Source of the DNA: Acheta domesticus
Lineage: Eukaryota > Arthropoda > Insecta > Orthoptera > Gryllidae
NCBI GenBank assembly: GCA_031308135.1
Contig: JAHLJT010000631.1
Span: 154,955,276 to 155,019,275, forward strand
Reading direction: 5' to 3'
Length of the DNA stretch: 64,000 nucleotides
The translations under genes and the position numbers were made by a program. Shown here piece after piece: positions 46,210-55,490 of this stretch. The notes below the pieces were generated by a model that was given only the letters and a program-made list of their open reading frames with translations, ran no database searches and was not told where the DNA came from. Every line of letters starts with the position of its first letter. The first letter of the stretch is position 1.

Positions 46210-47713
46210 CAGGCAATACATACCATCTAACCCTTCTCCTCCAAGACTCTATGGTCTTCCTAAATTGCATAAACAAAATACACCCATCAGACCCGTAGTC
46301 TCTTACACAAACACTGTAACTCACAAACTCGCCCAGAAATTAAACAGCCTCTTTCACAAACATATTCAGTTCAAACCTTCTCACACCGTAAAAAACAGTC
46401 TAGATCTTGTGCAAAAAATTCAACAGATTCCCATTCCACCCTATGCAAAACTGGTTTCATTTGATGTAAAGAATCTTTTTCCTAGTACCCCGACTTCAGA
46501 TTGCAAATTACTTCTACGCAATTTACTAGACAAGTCGGCATGCCCCATACCGGTTCGTGATGAATTTCAAAATCTCTTCAACCTATGCATGGATCAAAAT
46601 TACTTCACTTTTGACAACAAATTTTACAGACAAACTTCAGGACTTCCGATGGGCTCACCTCTCTCTCCTCTTCTTGCAGATATTTTTATGGATTCTTTGG
46701 AACAGACCATCTTCCTTTCAAATCATCCACTTCTCAGAAATATTACATATTGGCACCGTTACGTAGATGACATCCTTGTTCTCTGGACCGGTACAACTAT
46801 ACAAATTGATTTGTTTACTGACTACCTCAACAACCTATATCCCAATATACAGTTCACCACAGAACTACAGAACGAAGACAAATCTATCAATTTCTTAGAC
46901 CTGAATATCAGCATATCGGGAAACAAACATACTTTCAATATTTTCAGAAAATCAACACACACAGACACTGTGATCCACAACTCTTCACAACATCCTATTC
47001 AACACAATCACGCCGCCTTCCACTACATGATGCACAGATTACTAAGCCTGCCTCTGACACAATCTCATTTTCTGGAAGAACTTAACACTATACAACATAT
47101 TGCTAGATCAAACGGCTACGACACAGAACTCATCAACAACATACTACGCCGCAAAACACACAAACAAAAACTGAAAATGTACACTTCACTCTCTGCAGTA
47201 GCACAAACACCAGATAAGTACACTTGCTTACCTTATTTTGGCAACCTTTCAGAAAAAGTCGCACACAATATACGCAAAGCCGGTATCAAAGTTTCTTTCA
47301 AATCACAAAACTCACTCAGAAAAATGCTATCCTCTAAAACACACACAGATCTTTTAGAAAAAAGCGGCGTCTACTCATTACATTGCCACGACTGCGAAGC
47401 CAAATACATTGGTCAAACAGGCAGAACTTTCAACACAAGAATAAAAGAACACATACACGCTTGGAAACACAACTCCTGTAAATCTCACTTTGCCAATCAC
47501 CTCCTTCAGACAGGCCACACGTTCGATCCACATACAGATATTCATATACTGGAAATAGAAAATCATTATCACACCAGATTAACTTTAGAAAACCTCCACA
47601 TCCATTTAAATGACAACCTTCTGAATGAAAATATAAACCATAATCCCTCCCCTCTACTGAAATTATTATTAGACACCACCCTCACACCGCACTCCTCCGG
47701 GGCGGCGCAATAG
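46184..47713 (+). CDS. Penelope-like reverse transcriptase with GIY-YIG endonuclease
   Basis: An uninterrupted 509-residue frame. It opens within the RT domain: LYGLPKLHK...RPVVSYTNT (residues 22-43), SFDVKNLFPSTP (motif A), GLPMGSPLSPLLADIFMDSL (motif B), YVDDILVLW (motif C, YVDD) and INFLDLNISI. The C-terminal GIY-YIG nuclease follows: SGVYSLHCHDCEAKYIGQTG (the GVY...YIG pair), then TRIKEHIHAW, and a HFANHLLQTGHTF phrase. The RT copies the element RNA and the nuclease nicks the target. A full Penelope protein is about 750-850 residues, so the N-terminal third is missing. The open frame implies recent insertion. The ATG lies in a palindrome and may not be the native start. Confidence 0.9.
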   Translation: MRTQEFSYPRQYIPSNPSPPRLYGLPKLHKQNTPIRPVVSYTNTVTHKLAQKLNSLFHKHIQFKPSHTVKNSLDLVQKIQQIPIPPYAKLVSFDVKNLFPSTPTSDCKLLLRNLLDKSACPIPVRDEFQNLFNLCMDQNYFTFDNKFYRQTSGLPMGSPLSPLLADIFMDSLEQTIFLSNHPLLRNITYWHRYVDDILVLWTGTTIQIDLFTDYLNNLYPNIQFTTELQNEDKSINFLDLNISISGNKHTFNIFRKSTHTDTVIHNSSQHPIQHNHAAFHYMMHRLLSLPLTQSHFLEELNTIQHIARSNGYDTELINNILRRKTHKQKLKMYTSLSAVAQTPDKYTCLPYFGNLSEKVAHNIRKAGIKVSFKSQNSLRKMLSSKTHTDLLEKSGVYSLHCHDCEAKYIGQTGRTFNTRIKEHIHAWKHNSCKSHFANHLLQTGHTFDPHTDIHILEIENHYHTRLTLENLHIHLNDNLLNENINHNPSPLLKLLLDTTLTPHSSGAAQ

Positions 47714-47815
47714 ACAGGACACCGCACCCAGGCCATTAACCCTCCTCTCCTCCACCACCCCACAGCCCGGTACTTAAGCCGCTTGGCCCACCCAAACCCG
47801 CGTAGTCGTTTCGTG

Positions 47816-48182
47816 GCTTCCAGACAGCAGGTAAGGAACGGCTCAACTTACATTTCATGTTTCTGTTACAAAAATGTTTTTTTTTCTCAAGTTCTATTCA
47901 ATTTCATCCACTTTCTTGCTTAGATTTAAATTCCTGTTATATAAAAAAATTCTTTCCCTTTGTTTTCATTTCACATAATGTTAGTTCTGTTTTTAAATTA
48001 CTAGTAATCCGCCATTCCTAATGTTAATCTCTTGTTTTATTGTTATCTCTTGCATTTAATTGTTTAATTAATTGTTTGCTATTTTCTTATACTAGAAAAC
48101 TGATGATGATGGCTAAGCCATCGAAAGCTGCTCTTGAAATAAACAACATTGTTGGCAATGACAACACCTGTGATCATTTAAT
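47816..48182 (+). repeat. Penelope terminal repeat, right
   Basis: Starts GCTTCCAGACAGCAGGTAAG and ends CCTGTGATCATTTAAT. Near its outer end (48100-48127) it contains CTGATGA, a hairpin GATGGC-TAA-GCCATC, and GAAA: the layout of a hammerhead-ribozyme core. Confidence 0.85.
48100..48127 (+). ncRNA. Hammerhead-like motif in the Penelope terminal repeat
   Basis: CTGATGA is followed by T, a perfect 6-bp stem (GATGGC/GCCATC) with a TAA loop, and GAAA. CUGANGA and GAAA either side of stem II form the catalytic core of hammerhead ribozymes, which are known in Penelope-like terminal repeats. One extra base lies between CTGATGA and the stem, and stems I and III with the cleavage site were not identified, so activity is uncertain. 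The inverted left repeat carries the same motif on the minus strand. Confidence 0.4.
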
Positions 48183-48228
48183 TTTAAATGCCAACGACAT
48201 TTCACCACTAAACCAATAGTGAATGCAA

Positions 48229-49200
48229 ACTAAAGAGAGCAGGAAAATGTGGTCGTAAGAGAAAAACCAGTCCTAGAAAAACGAGAAAACTGATGATGAT
48301 GGCAACACTGAACCATAAATTAACGTTCAATGACTTGAGTCATCAGCTGATAGGTTTTGGGGTTGCTGTGTCTCCTGTGACAGTGAGGAGGAGGTGGTGT
48401 GAATAAGGTTTAAAAGCATGCCGACTAAAGAAAAAACAGAAAATAAATCTATCAATGAAACACAAGAGACTACAATGGGCCAAACAACATCTAAAGTGGG
48501 TGAGTGAGGACTGGATAAAGGTTTTTGACAATTCCGTGACAAAATTATAGGGAAAATGTATTGCAAAATAAAATTTTGTGTTGCAGATTGTGATGTAATA
48601 AATGCACATTTTAATTTTCGAGTAATTGAGGTCTGTGCTAAGTGAGAATTTTTTGCAAAAAAATTATTCACATCTTTTTTTAAATTTGGAATTCTCTAAG
48701 ATCCTTCTGGTATGCTTCAGTGACGAATCTGTATTCACCGGGGTTGCAGAAAGTAGTCAGTACGTTTGTAGGAGACCAGGAGAAGTTTTCAAGTCTGAAT
48801 GCTTGCAACAATTTATGAAACATCCAACATTCATTATGGAGTGTGATGTCTGTGAAACTTCCGGTCAGATTGCACATCGTCATGGGACAATGACGAAAGA
48901 CCAATACAAAAAAAAGCCTTGAAAAGGAACAATTTTCCCAAATTAGAGAGTGGTTCCCTAATGAAGATGCCATTTTTATTCATGATGGAACACCGTTCCA
49001 CAAAGCCAAAAGGGTCTCAAAATATTTGGAAGAAAAGCAGTTGAAAGTGTTACCCTGGCCAGGAAATAGCCCCGACATGAACCCTTTAGAAACGTGCTGG
49101 AGTACTATCAAGCGAAGGATAAAGAAATATAAATAACTACCAAACAAGAACTCATGCACAAACTAGAGGAAATTTGGTACCGCGACAATTAAATTAAAAA
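48229..49200 (+). pseudogene. Tc1 transposase, C-terminal piece
   Basis: Continues KRAGKCGRKRKTSPRKTRKL. After frameshifts it shows CFSDESVF (first catalytic Asp at 48722-48724), IFIHDGTPFHKAK (second Asp near 48983), and GNSPDMNPLE (final Glu), with 34 residues between the second Asp and the Glu: the DD34E spacing of the Tc1 group. Stops occur after DQYKKKP and RRIKKYK. The transposase would have cut out and reinserted the element at TA, but it is broken even apart from the Penelope insertion. Confidence 0.8.
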
Positions 49201-49375
49201 CTCATGTAAAAGTTGGCAAAAAACATGCCAAACAGGATAAAGTTGTTGATTAAGAATAAAGGCATGCACACCAAGTATTAAACGAATCAATGTAACATGT
49301 ACACAGATGTAATCTTGCAATAAATGCAAATATTTTGCAGAAAATGTCTTTAGTCTAATAATTTGAACACGTCTG

Positions 49376-51830
49376 TGTATATACGTGTATATATATACTT
49401 ACCTACATGCAATATTAATATTTGCTTGTACTAAGAAAATGTCCCCTCGTGTTAGTGTGCTTTTTCTAGTTATACACACATCTAATATAGCGAGTAAAAC
49501 GGAAATAAATGACCTTCACTGTTCACCACACAACAAATGCCGGGTCGTACAGCAGTTTACCCATTTTCAACATGGCGATCATATCGGCGCACGGATTGTG
49601 GGTAGCTTTCCTTTCTGTTTAGTTTCTATTCTGTGGCCCTGGTGCTGAATACTTCTCTGGCGCTCAGAATCCGCGCTCGGCACATGCTCTCTATCCTTGT
49701 GATAAGGGATTTGGTCCGTCACTGGCCAAGTTAAAAGCGTTTGTTCTCTTAATGTAGTTTGTATTTTAGAATGTATGTTCAATTTTATTAGCCATGCATA
49801 ACTAAAGCCAAAAGCCATATCAAAATCAAGGAAAAGACTCGAACTGAAATCTACAGAGCGCAAACAAAATAAATGGGACTAGCGTACCCGTGCGAGAATT
49901 CTCGCATGTTAAAATCCAAAATTTCCCTATCCATTTGTCTATCCTTTCCATTAAGAAGGAAAGTTAATGAAACGTTTTTATTTTTTTAATGTATAAATGT
50001 AACTTCTAATGTACTTACAGAATATCAAACAAAAATAACAATGCAATTGATGTTGGAAACAAATTTTCAATAAAGGTATATTCAGCATTATAGGGAGATG
50101 TACTTGGAACAATTCTTACTTCTTTCAAAACAACATTTGAAGAAATTATTCAATGTTCCTTGAGGGTTAGCTTTTCGCTTTCACTGATAGTCACAAAAAT
50201 AATAGAAAAGGTTTTTACTCTTAAGAAAGCAAAGTAATTAAAGTAGTGCGAAAATACCGGGCCGAGCCACAGCCAGTCCATATGGACTGGCCGTAGCCGG
50301 GCAAGTACAACCCTACTCTTTGCAATATTATTTAACTTTCCGTGATTCGTTATGAGGAACAGAGGGGGTTTTGGAGAGTCAGGGTGCCAGCTTGCTGGGG
50401 TGAGAAAATTGAAAAATTATTTGTATGCTAAAATGTTGCATTATTTTCTGCGTTCAAACGTACCTCAAGAAAAGCAATTCCGAGCCAAAATATAATCAAA
50501 CAAATATTTTTATCTTTGAGTACTAAATACCATTTGTTACCACTTCGGTACATGGGAATGTTGCTCAAATGATGTTTGCATGTTTAATATCTTAACAACT
50601 TGAGTTTAATATCAATCGGTGTATTATTTACAATATGAGTTTGCAGCAGGGCGTTGATGTACATACTTCCAGATATCGCCAACATTTAAATCGTGCGTTT
50701 GGACTGCGATAGTTGGCAGTTGTGGAGTAACTTGCCCTATTCTTTCTATAATTTTAAATTAAGTTGGTTTTTTAAATTTAGTTGCTTTTTAACGTTTGTT
50801 CTAACGTAGGGGAAAACTTGTGCCAGACAAGTTTTCCCCTACTACCTTCGCGTACCCGTGCAAGCACTCTCACATTAGACCCTCACACTTATCCTATCCT
50901 TCTATTTCCATTTTAAGAGGGGAAAGTAGTTAACGAAACGTGTTTATTTGTTTGTGAAATATATAAAGGCAACTTGCAATGTTCTAACACAACATCAAAT
51001 AAAATAAAAAACAACGCAATTGACGTTTAAAATAAATTTTCAATAAATATTTATTCAGTATCACGAAGAGTTTTCTTGGAACAAGTCACAACACTTCCTT
51101 AAAAACAACATTTGAAGTAGTTATTCAATATTCTTTGACAGTTAGCTTTTAGCTTTTCGTGATAGTCACAAAAATATTAGAAAAGCTTTTTACTTTTGAG
51201 AAAGCTACGTGTCTGAACCCGCTGACTTGAAAATTTCATCGAATGATAATGAAAATACTGATAAAGGTAAAACACACAGTCTTCACCTTTCACTGTTCAC
51301 CCACATCCCTCCTCCATTAGTTACACAGCACTTACACACCCCGGTAAAACGTTAGTTCAATGGTTTCACTACACGCTTAAGAAACAATCTTCTTAGGTAT
51401 CAAGCAACTATAATAGTACTTCTAGTTGTTGCTGAAGAGCAAATCTTGAATTAATAATTATGCAAATAAACTTCGTCAGACTGCACAAATCAGGGAGTAT
51501 ACAGAAAGCGTAAATATAAGATTGACAAATCTAAGCCCTCTAAGCGTGTCGCCACACAAATGGCTACCAGTAAGAAGGGCTGAAATATTTAGGTGGCATC
51601 GGTGGTATTGAAGCGCCGAACCGAACATTTAATTGAATGTCCAAGAATGTCTTATTTTGTAGATTATGGTATGAAAAACGTTTCTTTGTGGCCTTTATCC
51701 TCAAAAGTTTAGCTTTCAAGGCCCTAGAACGCTTTGTTTAGGAGTAATTTGACAAAAACTCTGGCACATGTTGCGGGATACATTTGACTTGAATATTTAG
51801 ATGCGTTTTTTTAAAACAAATCCTTCATAT
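49376..51830. other. No gene; a direct repeat pair
   Basis: The segment from about 49880 to 50240 (CGTACCCGTGCGAGAATTC, then CTATCC...AAGGAAAGTTAATGAAACG, later AGTCACAAAAATAATAG) recurs in the same orientation at 50850-51210 with moderate divergence. The right part (51620-51800) is a partial copy of the repeat at 40614-41120. No gene was seen. Confidence 0.45.
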
Positions 51831-52007
51831 TTTTAAAGTCAAAGTGCAATTCGTCACGTCTCCGTGAAATTCTCTTTCTTTAGAGACCTGCAGGATCGCA
51901 GTTAGGGAGGGTGCATAATGGTGTAGTAGCCACAATTTGCTCGTTCCCCAGCCGCCCGTGGGAAAATAAACGAAGTTTTCGAACAAACTAAGCCATTCAT
52001 GCCGTCC

Positions 52008-52104
52008 ATTGTGAAGACGGACCTTGAGGGGCAAAGTTAGAAAAATCGCAGTATACTGAACTAGTGGTGCTACAGAATGGCACAGACTTTCTCGAACTAG
52101 TGTG
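52008..52104. repeat. Direct repeat, left copy
   Basis: CCATTGTGAAGACGGACC through GGCACAGACTTTCTCGAACTAGT recurs apparently unchanged at 52540-52637. The two copies flank the mariner-like MITE and palindrome. Confidence 0.85.
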
Positions 52105-52156
52105 GCAACCAAGGAACGCATTGATATCTCCAAAAGCCTTCAGACATCGCCACATC

Positions 52157-52590
52157 TACAGTGCGATTTTTCTAACTCTGTCCCTCAAGCCCCTATGGCC
52201 ACGATGGAATATCACACGTCATTTCGCGACTTTCTCCGTCGGGGCGCTAGGAGTCGCTTGATCGCAAGCACTGTTTGATTCAGATCTCGGTTGTCCGGGT
52301 GACGCCGCGTGCCAGGCTGTGTAGCCGACGTTTCGACCATCATTTCGCGGTCTTCTTCAGGACTGGTCTGCCCTGAAGGAGACCAGACACAGGCTACACA
52401 GCCTGGCACGCGGCGTCACCCGGACAACCGAGATCTAAACTCTGGCCGCGAAAGCCTAAGACTTCACTGTTTGATTCGGACGCGATCATGGGATATCTGA
52501 CGGCACGACTGAGAACGTCGCGAAATACCGTGACATATTCCATTGTGAAGACGGACCTTGAGGGGCAAAGTTAGAAAAATCGCAGTATAC
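52157..52590. mobile_element. Mariner-like MITE with a palindromic insert
   Basis: The left end TA-CAGTGCGATTTTTCTAACT and the right end (reverse complement) TACTGCGATTTTTCTAACTT, with similarity for about 80 bases on each side, are inverted repeats bounded by TA. This fits a Tc1/mariner-type MITE. Its middle (52282-52436) is occupied by a separate palindromic sequence. No coding capacity. Confidence 0.6.
52282..52436. repeat. Perfect 45-bp inverted repeat with a 65-base loop
   Basis: 52282-52326 (AGATCTCGGTTGTCCGGGTG to GTGTAGCC) is the exact reverse complement of 52392-52436. The loop has CTGGTCT/AGACCAG pairing and, on the minus strand, CTGAAGA, a GACC...GGTC stem and GAAACGTCGG, a hammerhead-like order similar to the Penelope repeat motif. 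The GAAACGTCGG phrase is widespread in arthropod repeats. It is probably a tiny head-to-head remnant of a Penelope-like terminal repeat; that is inference. Confidence 0.8.
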
Positions 52591-52637
52591 TGAACTAGTG
52601 GTGCTACAGAATGGCACAGACTTTCTCGAACTAGTTT
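52541..52637. repeat. Direct repeat, right copy
   Basis: Apparently exact copy of 52008-52104. It includes the right inverted end of the MITE and the GTGCTACAGAATGGCACAG phrase that starts the AT-rich dispersed repeat. Confidence 0.85.
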
Positions 52638-54370
52638 ACTAATTTCTTTGTTTGCCTCTTCCGACTTGCCACATACTCTTGCTTCTACTATCTATGGCCA
52701 CTCTAAGAACATGTTCCTATTTTTTAAATTTCCTAATAATAGAACCGAAATATCGCTTTAAGAATATTAAAGAAGTGTAAAAATTCGACCTAAATGGCAA
52801 TTTTCATTAAAAAGTTTGGAGCCTTTTTAAAAAATGGCGTTTGTCCGCTTCTGTAAATTCGAAATTTGAAGCTCTTCTTCACAAACAATTTTTGAGCTTT
52901 CGAAAAACTTCTTTGGAAGTCATTTTAGGCACTTCCAGTCACAAATGCAATAGTGTTTAGAAATCGCTGGAAATGTGCACATAAACGGCGTAAGAGATAT
53001 TTCAAACAATAAAATTATCTTTTTGCAACTAGCACTAGCCGTAAGAAAAGTTCGAAGAAAATATTTGGAGCCATTTCTGAAAGATGGCGTTTGACTTTTT
53101 CTGAAAATGAGGAACTTTGAGCTCCTTTCACACAAAATTAATGAGTTTTCGAGAAACTTTGTATGACATTATTTAAAGCATGTGTACTCATAAATATAAA
53201 TTAGTGGTGCTACAGAATGGCACAGACTTTCTCGTATTAGTTTTCTATTTCCTTTGGTCCCGGCTAGCTATTCGAACTTGCCACATTCTCTTGCAAGCTG
53301 CCATCTATCGCCGCCCAAAGTACATTTCTTTGACATTTGATTAATTGTTCGGTTTCCTAATAGTAGAATAGACATATTATTTAAAGAATATTAAAGAACA
53401 GTAAATCTCGTCCTAAATGGCAATTTTCTTTCAAAGTTTTTACAGAAAACGGTTCAGTTTCCGAGAAACTTTATATGACATTATTTAAATCTCATAAACT
53501 CATAAATGTAATAATGTGAACAAATCGCCGCTAATGTAAATATTAACGACGTGAGAGACAAGTAGAGAAAGACAATTCAGTCAGTGACAAGAAATTTCAG
53601 TTTTTACGTCATCTTATATAATGCCTTCAGCACTATCCCAACCAAAAGTTTAAAGAAAAATTTTGCAGCCGTTTTCGAGGAAGTCTTGTTTATGTACTTT
53701 TTGAAAAAATCCTACGTATGATTTAGGCGCTAGTGGTGTTCACAGACGCCTTTGTTTTTTCGGTTTCAAGAACCCACAAAACAGGGATTCTGACTACACC
53801 ACATGTTAAATTATTTTTTCTTAATTTAGCAAATGGATTTCTCCACTTTTTACTTTCCCGTATACATATGTATATACGGAGTAAAATACGTAGTATAGGG
53901 AAAGTTACGTAATGCTACGCGAAAAAACAGCGAATTTTCGGCAGAAAAAAATTCATTGCCGGGCCTCGACAACGAAAAACTGGATAAAACCAGTTGCTAA
54001 ATTAAGGGGGAAAATCCCCTAACGCGTGCCGTAGACAGAATTCCAGTTTTATTAGTTCTTGATACCGAAAAGACAACAGAAAGGAAAACGTCCGTCTGTG
54101 AACACTATTAGCGCCTAAACCATAAGTACGATTTCTTCCAAAATGGATATTTCCCCCTTCGATTTGGTTCGAATCGAAGCTTTGAGATTTTGAAAAAGAT
54201 TCTACAAAGTTTGGGGGTACTTTACATGAAGCCCCCCCCCGACCATTTTCAAAATTTTCTCAAAAATGGCTCCAAATTTTTTCTTTAAATTTCTTGTAAG
54301 AATAGACTAATATATGCTAAATAAGGTGGCATAGGTCCGATTTTCACGGATAACTCTGAATTTTCAGTGT
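52600..54370. repeat. AT-rich dispersed repeat, block 4 (longest)
   Basis: The most complete block. It starts ACTAGTGGTGCTACAGAATG, contains several internal near-repeats (GAGTTTTCGAAAAACTT, AAAATGGCGTTTG, GGCGTGAGAGA), restarts at 53203 with the same phrase, and runs to the TATACGGAGTAAAATACGTA / GCCGGGCCTCGAC region at 53870-53970 shared with block 1. No conserved ORF is seen. Confidence 0.6.
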
Positions 54371-54583
54371 GAAGCTAAAGGAAAAGTGCAATTTAAACTC
54401 CACCTTAAACAAAATAGTTTTTAAGTTCTTTTTTGGTGAGGAATAATGACTTACAGCCTCCTAATTTTGCAATTCCATAATGAAAATCAGGGGTTGGCAA
54501 AATTTTTCACAACAAAATGCATTAACATCTGTTTCTTCAGAATTTATATTTCAGCCAATGTATGTCAGCAGTATTCTGAAAGG

Positions 54584-54594
54584 GAAAGAAAAAG

Positions 54595-54637
<43 letters not shown>

Positions 54638-54648
54638 GGGGGGGGGGA
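54584..54648. repeat. Poly(A) run followed by G run
   Basis: About 40 A bases, then C and eight G bases. Such a tract is a likely place for sequencing or assembly error. Confidence 0.85.
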
Positions 54649-54833
54649 AATGACAATAAAATTACATATGAGAAGATGTTAAGATTCTGGATGCAATTCG
54701 TGACTTAGTAAACATACTCCATTTAAAATAATTAATACAGACAGATTACTAATTTTTATTTTCTTGAATGTATCACATGAAATGGATGTGACGAAGGAAA
54801 CTAAGCAATGATTTCAGTGTACTGGTACAGGCC

Positions 54834-54839
54834 TTTATT
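54834..54839 (-). terminator. Candidate poly(A) signal
   Basis: TTTATT on the plus strand reads AATAAA on the minus strand, at the edge between the AT-rich unique region and the repeats. Proposed distal polyadenylation signal of the acyltransferase transcript; not proven. Confidence 0.35.
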
Positions 54840-55448
54840 TTTTTATAACAATATACTTTCTCAGTACACTAGTAACATACAACCAAAGAAAGCATGTCCA
54901 ATAATCGACATAAGCTTTATTCAACAAGAGATGACATAAATACCATGCACAATTTCAATGCAACACTATGTGCCCAACTTCAATAATATTAGCCTTTAAT
55001 GTCTTTTCAATCAAAATTAATATTCATTTACATTTAATTATTTTATATTTATATTCTATCTTTTACCATTTAACATAAAAGCCAGTGAAATTAAACATTC
55101 GGTCCAGAAAACTGAATTCTTTATATACGAAATGCTAAGAACATGCGGCACATTGCATTCGTAGTCCAGATTAAAATTAGAAACACAAAGAGAAACAGAA
55201 GGCACTTTTGGGACCACTTGGAAGCAAAAGTAATGTTGGAATGATGAACTTAAAATGTAATAACATGAACTCTAATTACTATTGATACTGAAGTTTGACA
55301 TTAAAAAAGATATACATTAAATGATGGGAAAAAACATACTGGTCTACCAAGCAACTACCTATTGTATCTCAAGAGAGAGCAAATCTTTTGAATTCTCTTC
55401 TTCCTCCCATTAAGATGGATCTCTTCTCATTAAAAAAACAAAACAATG

Positions 55449-55490
55449 CACACACACACACACACATAAGCACACACACATACACACAAT
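55449..55490. repeat. (CA)n-rich tract
   Basis: Interrupted CA repeat inside the presumed 3' UTR. Confidence 0.8.

Larger units (their letters stand above)
45788..48219 (+). mobile_element. Penelope-like element with inverted terminal repeats
   Basis: A 2.4-kb insertion in the Tc1 transposase, flanked by the 9-bp duplication TGAATGCAA (45779-45787, 48220-48228). It has a single long ORF between two near-identical repeats of about 367 bases in inverted orientation (45787-46152 and 47816-48182), plus a 37-base tail on the right. Penelope elements are known for such inverted or direct terminal repeats. The N-terminal third of the protein is missing. Confidence 0.88.
45232..49375 (+). mobile_element. 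Tc1/mariner transposon interrupted by a Penelope-like element
   Basis: The left end CAGACGTGTTCAAATTATTA (45232 on) is repeated inverted at the right end (49375 back), and the left end sits in a TA run as expected for this superfamily. Inside is a plus-strand transposase split at 45787 by the Penelope-like insertion. Without the insertion the element would be about 1.7 kb, the normal Tc1 size. Confidence 0.85.

Noticed and set aside
54584..54648. The poly(A) tail of a processed gene copy on the plus strand
   Set aside because: No coding sequence or transcript-like sequence precedes it, and the following C and G run suggests a simple-sequence or assembly feature.
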